Positions 16,647 to 24,349 of a stretch of 25,745 nt of DNA are shown piece after piece. The notes beneath the pieces are model-generated. The model had not been told where the DNA came from. It worked only from the letters and a program-made list of their open reading frames with translations, and did no database searches. The translations under genes and the position numbers were made by a program. Source of the DNA: an uncultured Alistipes sp. (GTDB lineage: Bacteria; Bacteroidota; Bacteroidia; Bacteroidales; Rikenellaceae); the NCBI GenBank assembly GCA_900546065.1, contig URBK01000030.1:1-25745 (forward strand), in the 5' to 3' direction. Numbering within the stretch: the first letter of the stretch is position 1; each line of letters begins with the position of its first letter.

Positions 16647-17825
16647 ATGAAACAGTACGATTTCGACAAGATTGTGGATCGTCACGGCACCAACAGCCTG
16701 AAATACGACGCCCTCAAGGAGCGTTACGGCCGCGACGACCTGATTCCGCTGTGGGTCGCCGACATGGACTTCGAGACCCCCGACTTTGTCATCGACGCCA
16801 TGAAACGACGCCTCGAACACCCCATATTCGGGTATACCGTCGAGTATGACGGCTATTGGAACAGTATAATCTCATGGCTGCGGCAGCAGCACGGCTGGGA
16901 GGTCGAGCGCGAGTGGATGCGTTACATCCCCGGCATTGTCAAGGGCATCGGCATGGTAATAAATGTCTTCACACAGCCCGGCGACAAGATCATCATACAG
17001 CCGCCCGTCTATCACCCCTTCCGTCTCGTTCCTCTGGCCAACGGCCGTGAGGTTGTGTACAACCCGCTCAAAAGCTCGGACGGAGAACATTTCGAGATGG
17101 ATTTCGATAACCTCGAAAGCGTTATCGACGAGCGTTGCAAGGTGTTGATTCTGGCCAATCCCCACAACCCTATCGGCATCACGTGGGATCGCGACACGCT
17201 GGCACGTCTGGCCGAGATCGCCGCAGCGCACAATATCCTTGTCGTCTCGGACGAGATCCATTGCGACATGCCTCTGTACGGACATACACATACGCCCTTT
17301 GCCATGGCTTCCGACACGGCGGCACATTGCAGCATAACATTCGGCGCTCCATCCAAGACCTTCAACATCGCCGGCATCGTAAGTTCATACTCGATAATAC
17401 CCGACAAGGCCATACGTGAGAAGTTCTACTCGTGGCTTGCGGCCAACGAGTTCGACATGGCCACGATATTCGCCATGACGGCAACCGAAGCGGCCTTCAC
17501 ACACGGCGAGCAGTGGCGCCGCCAGATGCTGCGCTACATCGAGGGCAACGTCGACTTCGTGGTCGACTATCTCGAAAAATACATACCGCAGGTGCGTGCC
17601 GTCAAGCCGCAGGCTTCATACCTCGTATGGCTCGATTTCTCGCGTCTGGGTCTCGAGCACGAGGCGTTGGCCGACATGATCATCAACAAGGCGCGCCTTG
17701 CCATGAACGACGGCGCCATGTTCGGCGTCGAGGGGCGGCAGCATATGCGCATGAACGTCGGCTGCCCGCGTTCGGTTATTGCCGAGGCCATGGACCGTTT
17801 GAAGAAGGCCGTGGATGAGCTCTGA
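16647..17825 (+). CDS. MalY/PatB-family PLP-dependent C-S lyase or aminotransferase
   Basis: This 392-residue fold-type I PLP enzyme has the MalY/PatB signature. WVADMDFETP (36-45) is characteristic of the N-terminus, FGYTVEYDGYW (61-71) contacts the active site, and NPHNPIG (171-177), SDEIHCDM (201-208) and GAPSKTFNIAG (233-243, with the PLP lysine K237) complete it. Relatives cleave cystathionine or cysteine conjugates to a thiol, pyruvate and ammonia; some are annotated as aminotransferases. It follows the acyl-CoA reductase by 1 nt and ends 26 nt before a strong terminator, so this is a two-gene operon. A shared pathway is possible but cannot be named from sequence. Confidence 0.93.
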   Translation: MKQYDFDKIVDRHGTNSLKYDALKERYGRDDLIPLWVADMDFETPDFVIDAMKRRLEHPIFGYTVEYDGYWNSIISWLRQQHGWEVEREWMRYIPGIVKGIGMVINVFTQPGDKIIIQPPVYHPFRLVPLANGREVVYNPLKSSDGEHFEMDFDNLESVIDERCKVLILANPHNPIGITWDRDTLARLAEIAAAHNILVVSDEIHCDMPLYGHTHTPFAMASDTAAHCSITFGAPSKTFNIAGIVSSYSIIPDKAIREKFYSWLAANEFDMATIFAMTATEAAFTHGEQWRRQMLRYIEGNVDFVVDYLEKYIPQVRAVKPQASYLVWLDFSRLGLEHEALADMIINKARLAMNDGAMFGVEGRQHMRMNVGCPRSVIAEAMDRLKKAVDEL

Positions 17826-17851
17826 CAATTACCAGACCAAGCACAAAATAA

Positions 17852-17879
17852 AAACGGAACGGTTAAAGCCGTTCCGTTT
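17852..17879. terminator. Bidirectional terminator between the PLP-enzyme gene and the ABC-2 exporter operon
   Basis: AAACGGAACGG (17852-17862) pairs perfectly with CCGTTCCGTTT (17869-17879) around TTAAAG. The plus strand continues CTCGTTTTAG and the minus strand TTATTTTG, so both convergent transcripts get a U-rich tail. It lies 26 nt after the plus-strand stop and 22 nt after the minus-strand stop. Confidence 0.85.
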
Positions 17880-17901
17880 CTCGTTTTAGAGCATCGCGCA
17901 A

Positions 17902-19167
17902 TTACTTTCTTGCCGTCTCCTTTGCCAGACGATACCTCGCCACACGGCGGCGCCAACGGTTGCGTATGCGGTCTGCCAGATCGTTCTCTACAAGGAAGTG
18001 GATGCCGATAAACGACAAACCCATATACACGACGATAAGCCTTATCAAAGCCCTTATTTCGGGCCATACGTCGCCGAGCGAAGCCCCCATACTCTGTATG
18101 CGGACAAAGCCCGTCGCCCCGTGGGTACTGGGGAATATATAGGCAAAGCGCCGCAGCCATTCGGGCATGGCCTCCTGCGGGAACGATGCGCCGCTCAAGA
18201 GGAATATCGGGATCGACGTCCACAACAGCATCATCAGAGAGTTCTCTCGTCGACGGAACAGCGTCGAGAGGGCTATGCCCATAAAGATGCAGGCGAAGAT
18301 GTACATCACAAGGAACAAGACGACGGTAAGCGTACGCCCGTTCATCGGATAGTGGAAGACGCGATAGTGTACGTTCATCAGATAGAACGTCGTCACGGCA
18401 TAGAGCGAGGCGTAAGTCAGCGCCTTGCCTATGACGATCGGGAATGTCGACATGCGGCGGCTGCCTCGAGGTTTCAGCTTGCCGTACATACCATGTTCAC
18501 GCCACGTGCCGCCGATCATGCCTATGCCCACAAGCAGCGTCTGCTGTATGATAACAAGAATTATGGGCGGCATGACGAATGTGCCGTAACCCAGATAGGG
18601 GTTGAACAGCGAGTGACTCTCGTATATTACGGGCTGCGTTATTGCCTTCGCTTGCGGCAGGTTGGCTCCCTTGGCAATCATACGCTGGAACTCGACCATC
18701 GCTCCCGTAGTGTTTATGCCCGCCACCATCTCCTGAAAAGCCTGACGGTACATGAGCATGTAGCTCGCATCGAGATATATGCTTACAGTCGCCATCTGCC
18801 CTCCCAACAACTTCTGCTCGTAGTCGTTCGGGATGTAGAGTATGCCGTAGATATCACGGTCGTAGAACTTCTTCTGCGCCTCGACCATGTCCGACAACTC
18901 GTACGCCACGACCGTATTGGGCCCCATGTTGATGGCATCGACAAGTTTGCGGCTCGCCGATGTCTTGCTCATGTCGACCACACCCACCGGCACGTTGCGC
19001 AGCACCTCGGCACCGTATCCCAGCGAATAGATCGTAGGATATATCAGCAGCGCGAAGATCATCACCAACATCACACCCTTGTCGGAGAAGATCGTCGCAT
19101 ACTCGTTCCGCATCACGGCATACAGCTGCCGACGGTACGATCTGACGGTATCTCTGAGTCTGTTCAT
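17902..19167 (-). CDS. ABC-2 type transporter permease (second of pair)
   Basis: This 421-residue protein belongs to the ABC-2 permease group with a large extracytoplasmic loop (YhhJ/YbhR-like). A first membrane helix (about 30-50) is followed by a soluble loop of about 120-170 residues containing VPVGVVDMSKTSASRKLV. A cluster of helices follows, including FVMPPIILVIIQQTLLVGIGMIGG, ALTYASLYAVTTFYLM, VVLFLVMYIFACIFMGIALS and LLWTSIPIFLLSGASFP. A basic C-terminal tail (NRWRRRVARYR) is cytoplasmic. It begins 9 nt after the sister permease gene. It has no Walker motifs. Confidence 0.92.
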   Translation of the reverse strand: MNRLRDTVRSYRRQLYAVMRNEYATIFSDKGVMLVMIFALLIYPTIYSLGYGAEVLRNVPVGVVDMSKTSASRKLVDAINMGPNTVVAYELSDMVEAQKKFYDRDIYGILYIPNDYEQKLLGGQMATVSIYLDASYMLMYRQAFQEMVAGINTTGAMVEFQRMIAKGANLPQAKAITQPVIYESHSLFNPYLGYGTFVMPPIILVIIQQTLLVGIGMIGGTWREHGMYGKLKPRGSRRMSTFPIVIGKALTYASLYAVTTFYLMNVHYRVFHYPMNGRTLTVVLFLVMYIFACIFMGIALSTLFRRRENSLMMLLWTSIPIFLLSGASFPQEAMPEWLRRFAYIFPSTHGATGFVRIQSMGASLGDVWPEIRALIRLIVVYMGLSFIGIHFLVENDLADRIRNRWRRRVARYRLAKETARK

Positions 19168-19176
19168 AGTCGTATT

Positions 19177-20352
19177 CTACATTTTACCCCAGTAACGGCT
19201 GTCGTTCGAGATCTTGTAGAGTCGCGGCAGCGTGATCACGGGCAGCAGCAGGAACAATATCATATAACACATATCCGGCAGCGAATAGACGATCGGGGCG
19301 CCGCGCAGCGCCTGATCGACGATCATGTCGGTAAAGTATGTAAATGGGAATATGCGGCTGAAGGCACGCATCGACCCGAACATTGCCATTATCGGGAACG
19401 ACAGGCCCGAGAATGTGAATGCCAGAACCGAATATCCGCCGCCGAGCGAGAGGGCCAGACGCAGATCGGCCGTAAGGCTCACCACGAAGACAGCAATACC
19501 CATATAGCTGAGGATGAAGATCAGACATCCGCCGAACAACATGCCGAAACTGCCGTTCAGGGGTACGTTTATTATGTCGAAGAGGATGAAGAACATCAAC
19601 AGCGACATGATCGTCATCGACATGAATACGGGCAGCAGCTTACCTATGAGAGCCGCACCGAACGAATAGTCGGCACTCTCCATCCAATCCTTCGCCGTCG
19701 AGTATCTCAACTCCGAACCCAAAGCGAATACCGTCGCCAGAACCGTGAAGATCATGATCATCATCGGCATGAAGCTCGGTGAGAGGTAATAGCCGTAATT
19801 CGTATAGGGATTGAACAATACGTGTTTGTCAAAACGTACGGGCATGGCTTGGGACATTGCCTGCGCCTCGGTCAGGCCCTGCTTCATGAGTATCTGGAGC
19901 TGTATGCCCACGCCGAATGTCGTGACCGTAGTCTGCAGATCCTTCGTGATGAGGCCGTTGGTGAGGATATTCACACCCGACACGTAGGCCTCGACATGGG
20001 TTTGCGTATTGCTCAGTATGTTCTTCTCGAAGAACGACGGGATCATCACTACGGCGTGTATCTTTCCCTCGCGTATGAGCTTCTCGCCCTCATCCATATC
20101 GGTCACTCCGTACCGGACGGCGGTCTCCGGAGCGGCATCGATCATCTGCGTCAGCGTGCGCGAGAGCGACGAATGGTCCTCGTCCAGCACCGCTATGGGC
20201 AGATCGTGCGGAATACCCTTCTCGAATACCACCGCGAAGAAGGCGAACGATATGACGGGCAGCACCGTGAGCAGCATCATATATGAGGGGAAAGCCCATA
20301 TACGCTTCAACTCACGAACAAGCACCGCATTTATGTTACGCAGGAATCGCAT
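19177..20352 (-). CDS. ABC-2 type transporter permease (first of pair)
   Basis: This 391-residue paralogue of the following gene has one N-terminal membrane helix (around YMMLLTVLPVISFAFFAVVF) and an extracytoplasmic loop with IPHDLPIAVLDEDHSSLSRTL. About five C-terminal helices follow, including FMPMMIMIFTVLATVFALG and MLFGGCLIFILSYMGIAVFV. I chose the ATG at 20352; a GTG directly before it (20355) is also possible. It lies 9-12 nt after the HlyD-like gene. The two permeases probably form a heterodimer that passes substrate to HlyD- and TolC-like partners. An ATPase subunit is expected for an ABC exporter, but none is encoded here. Confidence 0.92.
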   Translation of the reverse strand: MRFLRNINAVLVRELKRIWAFPSYMMLLTVLPVISFAFFAVVFEKGIPHDLPIAVLDEDHSSLSRTLTQMIDAAPETAVRYGVTDMDEGEKLIREGKIHAVVMIPSFFEKNILSNTQTHVEAYVSGVNILTNGLITKDLQTTVTTFGVGIQLQILMKQGLTEAQAMSQAMPVRFDKHVLFNPYTNYGYYLSPSFMPMMIMIFTVLATVFALGSELRYSTAKDWMESADYSFGAALIGKLLPVFMSMTIMSLLMFFILFDIINVPLNGSFGMLFGGCLIFILSYMGIAVFVVSLTADLRLALSLGGGYSVLAFTFSGLSFPIMAMFGSMRAFSRIFPFTYFTDMIVDQALRGAPIVYSLPDMCYMILFLLLPVITLPRLYKISNDSRYWGKM

Positions 20353-20364
20353 CACCCCGACGTT

Positions 20365-21354
20365 TTACTTGCCCAATTCGTCCCAGTTGACCAGCACGCT
20401 CATACCCGGACGTATGTTCTCGACGTCGGTCACGGGACGCGCCTTCACGGCGAATGTGCGTATATCGAAACTGCCCTGCGTGCGTGTGGCGCTCCACGTA
20501 GCGAAGTCGGCCTGCACCGATATGTACGACACCTCAAGCTCGACGTTGCGATCCAGAGCCGGCACGTATGCCGTCATCTTCATGCCGACAGTGATCTTGG
20601 GCAGCAGGGTCTCCTTGATGTTGAAGGTAACCCATGTATCGGTCGTATCGAGAATCGCCACGACGGGATAACCCGTACCCACAAGTTCGCCCTGCTCGGC
20701 GATAATGGTCGAAACCTCGCCGTCGACCGGAGCATATACCATGGCATCGCTTATGTATGACTCGACCTCGCTTACGACACCCTCGGCCTGCTGCACCTGC
20801 GCGGCAGCCGCATCCTTGTCCTCCTTGCTGGCACCGGCCACGGCAAGGTCATATTGAGCCTTCGCGGCCATCTCCGTTGCTACCATGGCGCGGTAGTTGG
20901 CATCCGCCTCGTCGAACTTCTGCTCGGGCACCACACCCTTGTCATAAAGGGCCTTCACACGGTCATAGGTCTTCTGTGCCAGCTCCTTGCCGGCCTGAGC
21001 CTTCTGCCACATGTTGAGCGCCGCCTCGATCTGCTGCACGCGCGCACCCGCCAGAGCCTTCTGATCCAGAGCCGTTGCCGCGCTCTTCACAGCCTCGGCC
21101 TGACGCAGCTTGGCGTCGAGTTCGGGCGTCGACAACACATACAACAACTGTCCCTTGGTCACATGATCGCCCTGCTCGACCTTCATCTCCTCGATGCGGC
21201 CCGCAATCTTCGACGAAGCCTTGTAGGTTGTACACTCGACCGTACCCTGAATTATCGTGGGCTCCGACCGCTTGAGGTACCATCCGACAAGCGCCACCAC
21301 GGCAATGATAACTACCACGGCTATAATCAGCCAGATAACATTACGCTTTTTCAT
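20365..21354 (-). CDS. HlyD-family membrane fusion/adaptor protein
   Basis: This 329-residue protein has one N-terminal membrane anchor (about 7-27) and a periplasmic body. A biotinyl-lipoyl-like first half is at ASSKIAGRIEEMKVEQGDHVTKGQ (46-69), an alpha-helical coiled-coil hairpin rich in Ala, Gln and Lys spans about 75-200, the second lipoyl half is at VYAPVDGEVSTIIAEQGELV (206-225), and a beta-barrel region follows to the end (IRPGMSVLVNWDE). Unlike the RND adaptor in this window it is anchored by a helix, not a lipid. It resembles the YbhG/EmrA/AcrA-like adaptors of ABC-2 exporters. It sits between the TolC-like gene (23 nt gap) and the permeases. Confidence 0.93.
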   Translation of the reverse strand: MKKRNVIWLIIAVVVIIAVVALVGWYLKRSEPTIIQGTVECTTYKASSKIAGRIEEMKVEQGDHVTKGQLLYVLSTPELDAKLRQAEAVKSAATALDQKALAGARVQQIEAALNMWQKAQAGKELAQKTYDRVKALYDKGVVPEQKFDEADANYRAMVATEMAAKAQYDLAVAGASKEDKDAAAAQVQQAEGVVSEVESYISDAMVYAPVDGEVSTIIAEQGELVGTGYPVVAILDTTDTWVTFNIKETLLPKITVGMKMTAYVPALDRNVELEVSYISVQADFATWSATRTQGSFDIRTFAVKARPVTDVENIRPGMSVLVNWDELGK

Positions 21355-21377
21355 ATTTCGTATGCTTTATCGTTTCG

Positions 21378-22832
21378 TTATTCGAACGTAATTTGACGCG
21401 CATCTATGCGGCGAGAATATGAGGTGAACTCGTCGCTCACGCCGGCCGCTTCGAGCAGTTTGGCCAGCGCCACGTCGTACGAGTATGCCATCTGTATACG
21501 CTCGGTGCGTACCTTCGCCAGATTCAACTCCGCGTCTATGAGATCCGACGACGAACTCCAACCCTCGAGGAATGCGGCATTCTTGGCCTTGAGATACTCC
21601 TCGGCGAAGGCTATCGAAGCCTCTACCGAATGGAACTGATTGTAGTAGTTGAGCATCTGGTTATAGAGTTTCTCGACCAGAACGGAGATATCCTCGTGCG
21701 CCTTGGTCTGCAACTGCTCGACCTGACGCACCGTCTGCTTGGCCGCCGCATGCTTGTATTCGCGGTTAAGGCCGTCGAAGATGTTGAAGCTAACGCCCAC
21801 GCCTACGGCCCAGCGAGGCAGCATGTTGGTCACCTGATAGTTGTAGACGCTGCCGCCGCCCATGGCCACAATCTGCGGGAAGTAGGCCGAACGCTGCACA
21901 CGTACGCCCTGCTCGGCCAGCTCTTTCTTGAGCGATACTTGATTTAACAGCGGGTTGTGGTTCGATGCCAGCGACTTGTAATACTCCACATCCTCGATGT
22001 TGTCGACCACAAACATCGACGTGGCTGGGACGTAATCTACCTCGCTCGAAGCCAGCGTATTGTTCAACGCATCCTTTATGGTCGAGAGCTGCAACTCGGC
22101 ATTCTGCAGGTCGCGCTCCGCCTGTGTCATCATATATTCGACGTAAAGGCGTTCGCTCTTTGCCAGCATACCCTGTTCCTCGAGCGCTATGGCATCGTTG
22201 AGATGTTTGCGGATGCCGTCGGCCACCTGCCGGCGCACCTCCACAACCTGTGCCGCCAGAGCCAGCCCGTAGTATCGCTCCACAAGCTCGGATATAAGGG
22301 CATTGCGGGTCTGCACACCCTGCTCGCGCACCGTACTTTCGTCGATGCGTGCGGCACGGTTGGCGGCATTGATCTTACCGCCGAGGAATATGGGCATGGT
22401 GATCTCGCCGCCCACGAAACCGAAACTGCGATCCTGCAACTTGTAAGTCCAGTCGAGTCCCGACATCGCACCCAGCGTCTGCTGCAAGAGACCTGCCAAC
22501 TGCTGGCTGATTATTCCCGTCTGCACACCCGTCGAGATAAGGTTGCCTGCGGCCGTACCGACAGGTTCCTTGAGCGAGTTGGCATCCAACGCAATGTCGT
22601 CACCCATATAAACGTATGTGCCCACGGCGTTTATCTTGGGCATACGCAGACCTATGGCCGCCTGACGTTGGCGTTTGGCCGCCATGGCCTCATATTCGGA
22701 CGCCTTGATTGCCGGATTCTCCGTTGTGGCAATCTCGACGGCCTCCTCCAACGACAAAAGCCGGCCCTCATTTTGAGCCGTAGCTCCTACGGAGGCAAGC
22801 GTCAGACAAATCAAAAACAGATTCTTCTTCAT
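21378..22832 (-). CDS. TolC-family outer-membrane efflux protein
   Basis: From the ATG at 22832 this is a 484-residue protein with a Sec signal peptide (MKKNLFLICLTLASVGATA, cleavage before Q20). It has the two helical OEP repeats of TolC: SLEEAVEIATTENPAIKASEYEAMAAKRQRQ-type helices near the N-terminus, and the second repeat around NHNPLLNQVSLKKELAEQGVRVQRSAYFPQIVAMGG. There is no lipobox, unlike the channel of the RND operon. An open frame reaches an ATG at 22868, but a promoter at 22863-22856 would start transcription downstream of it. It is the first gene of a four-gene exporter operon. Confidence 0.93.
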   Translation of the reverse strand: MKKNLFLICLTLASVGATAQNEGRLLSLEEAVEIATTENPAIKASEYEAMAAKRQRQAAIGLRMPKINAVGTYVYMGDDIALDANSLKEPVGTAAGNLISTGVQTGIISQQLAGLLQQTLGAMSGLDWTYKLQDRSFGFVGGEITMPIFLGGKINAANRAARIDESTVREQGVQTRNALISELVERYYGLALAAQVVEVRRQVADGIRKHLNDAIALEEQGMLAKSERLYVEYMMTQAERDLQNAELQLSTIKDALNNTLASSEVDYVPATSMFVVDNIEDVEYYKSLASNHNPLLNQVSLKKELAEQGVRVQRSAYFPQIVAMGGGSVYNYQVTNMLPRWAVGVGVSFNIFDGLNREYKHAAAKQTVRQVEQLQTKAHEDISVLVEKLYNQMLNYYNQFHSVEASIAFAEEYLKAKNAAFLEGWSSSSDLIDAELNLAKVRTERIQMAYSYDVALAKLLEAAGVSDEFTSYSRRIDARQITFE

Positions 22833-22855
22833 ACCGATCGCTTTAATTATCGCGG

Positions 22856-22863
22856 CAAATGTA
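22856..22863 (-). promoter_or_regulatory. -7 element of the TolC-HlyD-ABC-2 operon promoter
   Basis: TACATTTG on the minus strand matches TAnnTTTG. A TTTG occurs upstream at 22891-22888, but with a 24-nt spacing that is longer than ideal. The start near 22849 leaves a leader of about 17 nt before the ATG at 22832. Confidence 0.55.
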
Positions 22864-23034
22864 CCCATAATTTTTCATTTAGAACATCAAAAACCGGAAT
22901 AGAATAAGTTATTGCCATTATCGAACATTTTTCATCCTTCGATCCACGTTGCGACCCCTATATAGGCAGCCGCTACGGCCCTATAATGCCATGTCGTCAC
23001 GGAGCAATAATCCCGCCGCAACGCATCTATGCGT

Positions 23035-24210
23035 TCAGCAGTTGCCGCCAGACCTCAATACGAGCAGCGTAATTTCGGGCCGCGCGCCCACACGCATCGG
23101 GAACAACACGCAACCCAGACCGTCATTTATATACAAATTATGTCCATCCTCACTGTACAGTCCGCTCCATCGGCGGTAACGTATCGCCGCAGGGGATATA
23201 CCGCGACGGCCTACGCGCAGTTTCATCTGCATCGAGTGCACATGCCCCGACAGTGTAACATCCCCGTAACCTTCCGCCACAATATCATCCCACAGCTGGG
23301 GTATATGCGCAAGCGTGATGTTGAACAACGAATGCGGCACCCCTACATACGCCGCACCGATTCCTCCGGTCGGCAGGTCGGGCGAATGACGTTTTTCGGC
23401 CCACTCGCGGTCGAACGACAACCCCGTAAGCGAGACGGAGTCGCCGCCGCGACGGATATATGCCGTCTCGTTGTCCAGCACATGCCATCCCAACGCCCGT
23501 TCTGCCTCGATAACGCGCCACGTATTCTCGGCCACGGGAAGCGCAAGCGTATCGCGTACGTAGACTCCAAGGTCGTGGTTTCCCGTTACTGCATATACAC
23601 CGTCGCGGGCCTGCAAACGGCCGAGAATATCCGCTACAGTGTCAATCTCCGTCCAGCGGATATTCACCAGATCGCCGCAAAAGGCTACCGCATCGGCTTT
23701 CAAACTGTTACATATTTCAACAATACGTTCCGTCTCACGCTGCGGCCGCACCATCGACCCGATATGCAGATCGGATATCTGTACTATCGAATACCCGTCG
23801 AATGAGACGGGCAGACGATCGGAGACGATCTCCACACGATTCACCGTATAATCGGTACGCGTAACGGTCATGCCGTATATGAATGCAGCAGCGACAGCCA
23901 CACTCAACACCCCGCCCACGATACGCAGCAACCTCCGATGCGAGGCGATAATTGCAATATTCAGCGGCAGACGCGCCACCGCCAGAATCATATAGGCGAA
24001 AAACACCCACATCGATGCAGCGACCGTCCACGTCGGGTTGTCGCTGCAGAGCAGGAATGCCGCACCCGAAAATATGAACGGCAGGGCGTCCGTCACCCAC
24101 GCCGCCGCAATCAGCCGACGACGGCGCCGCGGGTCGTCCGTCATACGGGCGACAGCAACTCTGTCGACAGCCATCAACAGCAGTGAAAATGCGGCTATGA
24201 TCCAAATCAT
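23035..24210 (-). CDS. Membrane-anchored metallophosphoesterase (YaeI/YkuE-like)
   Basis: This 391-residue protein has a membrane N-terminal half (about four helices between residues 1 and 115, with an arginine-rich loop DDPRRRRRL at 25-33) and a calcineurin-like phosphoesterase domain. All metal-binding blocks are present: ISDLHIG (D147, H149), FCGDLVN (D180), TGNHD (N211, H212), LAHIPQ and LSGHVHSMQ near the C-terminus. Related enzymes act on phosphodiester or lipid phosphate bonds at the membrane. The substrate here is unknown, although the SDLH/GNHD/GHVH spacing fits the YkuE/YaeI group, some members of which are linked to UDP-diacylglucosamine or phospholipid-type substrates. It seems monocistronic. 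Confidence 0.92.
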   Translation of the reverse strand: MIWIIAAFSLLLMAVDRVAVARMTDDPRRRRRLIAAAWVTDALPFIFSGAAFLLCSDNPTWTVAASMWVFFAYMILAVARLPLNIAIIASHRRLLRIVGGVLSVAVAAAFIYGMTVTRTDYTVNRVEIVSDRLPVSFDGYSIVQISDLHIGSMVRPQRETERIVEICNSLKADAVAFCGDLVNIRWTEIDTVADILGRLQARDGVYAVTGNHDLGVYVRDTLALPVAENTWRVIEAERALGWHVLDNETAYIRRGGDSVSLTGLSFDREWAEKRHSPDLPTGGIGAAYVGVPHSLFNITLAHIPQLWDDIVAEGYGDVTLSGHVHSMQMKLRVGRRGISPAAIRYRRWSGLYSEDGHNLYINDGLGCVLFPMRVGARPEITLLVLRSGGNC

Positions 24211-24281
24211 ACTCCTCGGTGCCTACATGCCGGACGCCGCAGACGCCCCGTCATTTGGCATATTAGTTGCTTGAGCATCTA

Positions 24282-24289
24282 CAAAGATA
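24282..24289 (-). promoter_or_regulatory. -7 element of the metallophosphoesterase promoter
   Basis: TATCTTTG on the minus strand fits TAnnTTTG. The start would be about 24275, giving a leader of roughly 65 nt. The -33 region is poor. A promoter for the divergent porin gene could not be fixed in the same 139-nt gap. Confidence 0.5.
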
Positions 24290-24349
24290 AGACTTTTACG
24301 ATGTAACACACATCCATATTCCCATTTATTCAATCAAAAAGACACGTTT

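Noticed and set aside
17998..19782. A 594-codon open frame on the plus strand opposite the two ABC-2 permease genes
   Set aside because: The translation is dominated by His, Arg and Gln with no domain or membrane pattern. It is the antisense shadow of two well-supported permease genes in GC-rich DNA.
22833..22868. N-terminal extension of the TolC-like protein to the ATG at 22868
   Set aside because: It would precede the signal peptide with 12 odd residues and overlaps the promoter -7 element.
23020..23035. AACGC-ATCTAT-GCGTT hairpin at the metallophosphoesterase stop as a terminator
   Set aside because: The stem is only 5 bp, overlaps the stop codon and is not followed by a U-tract.
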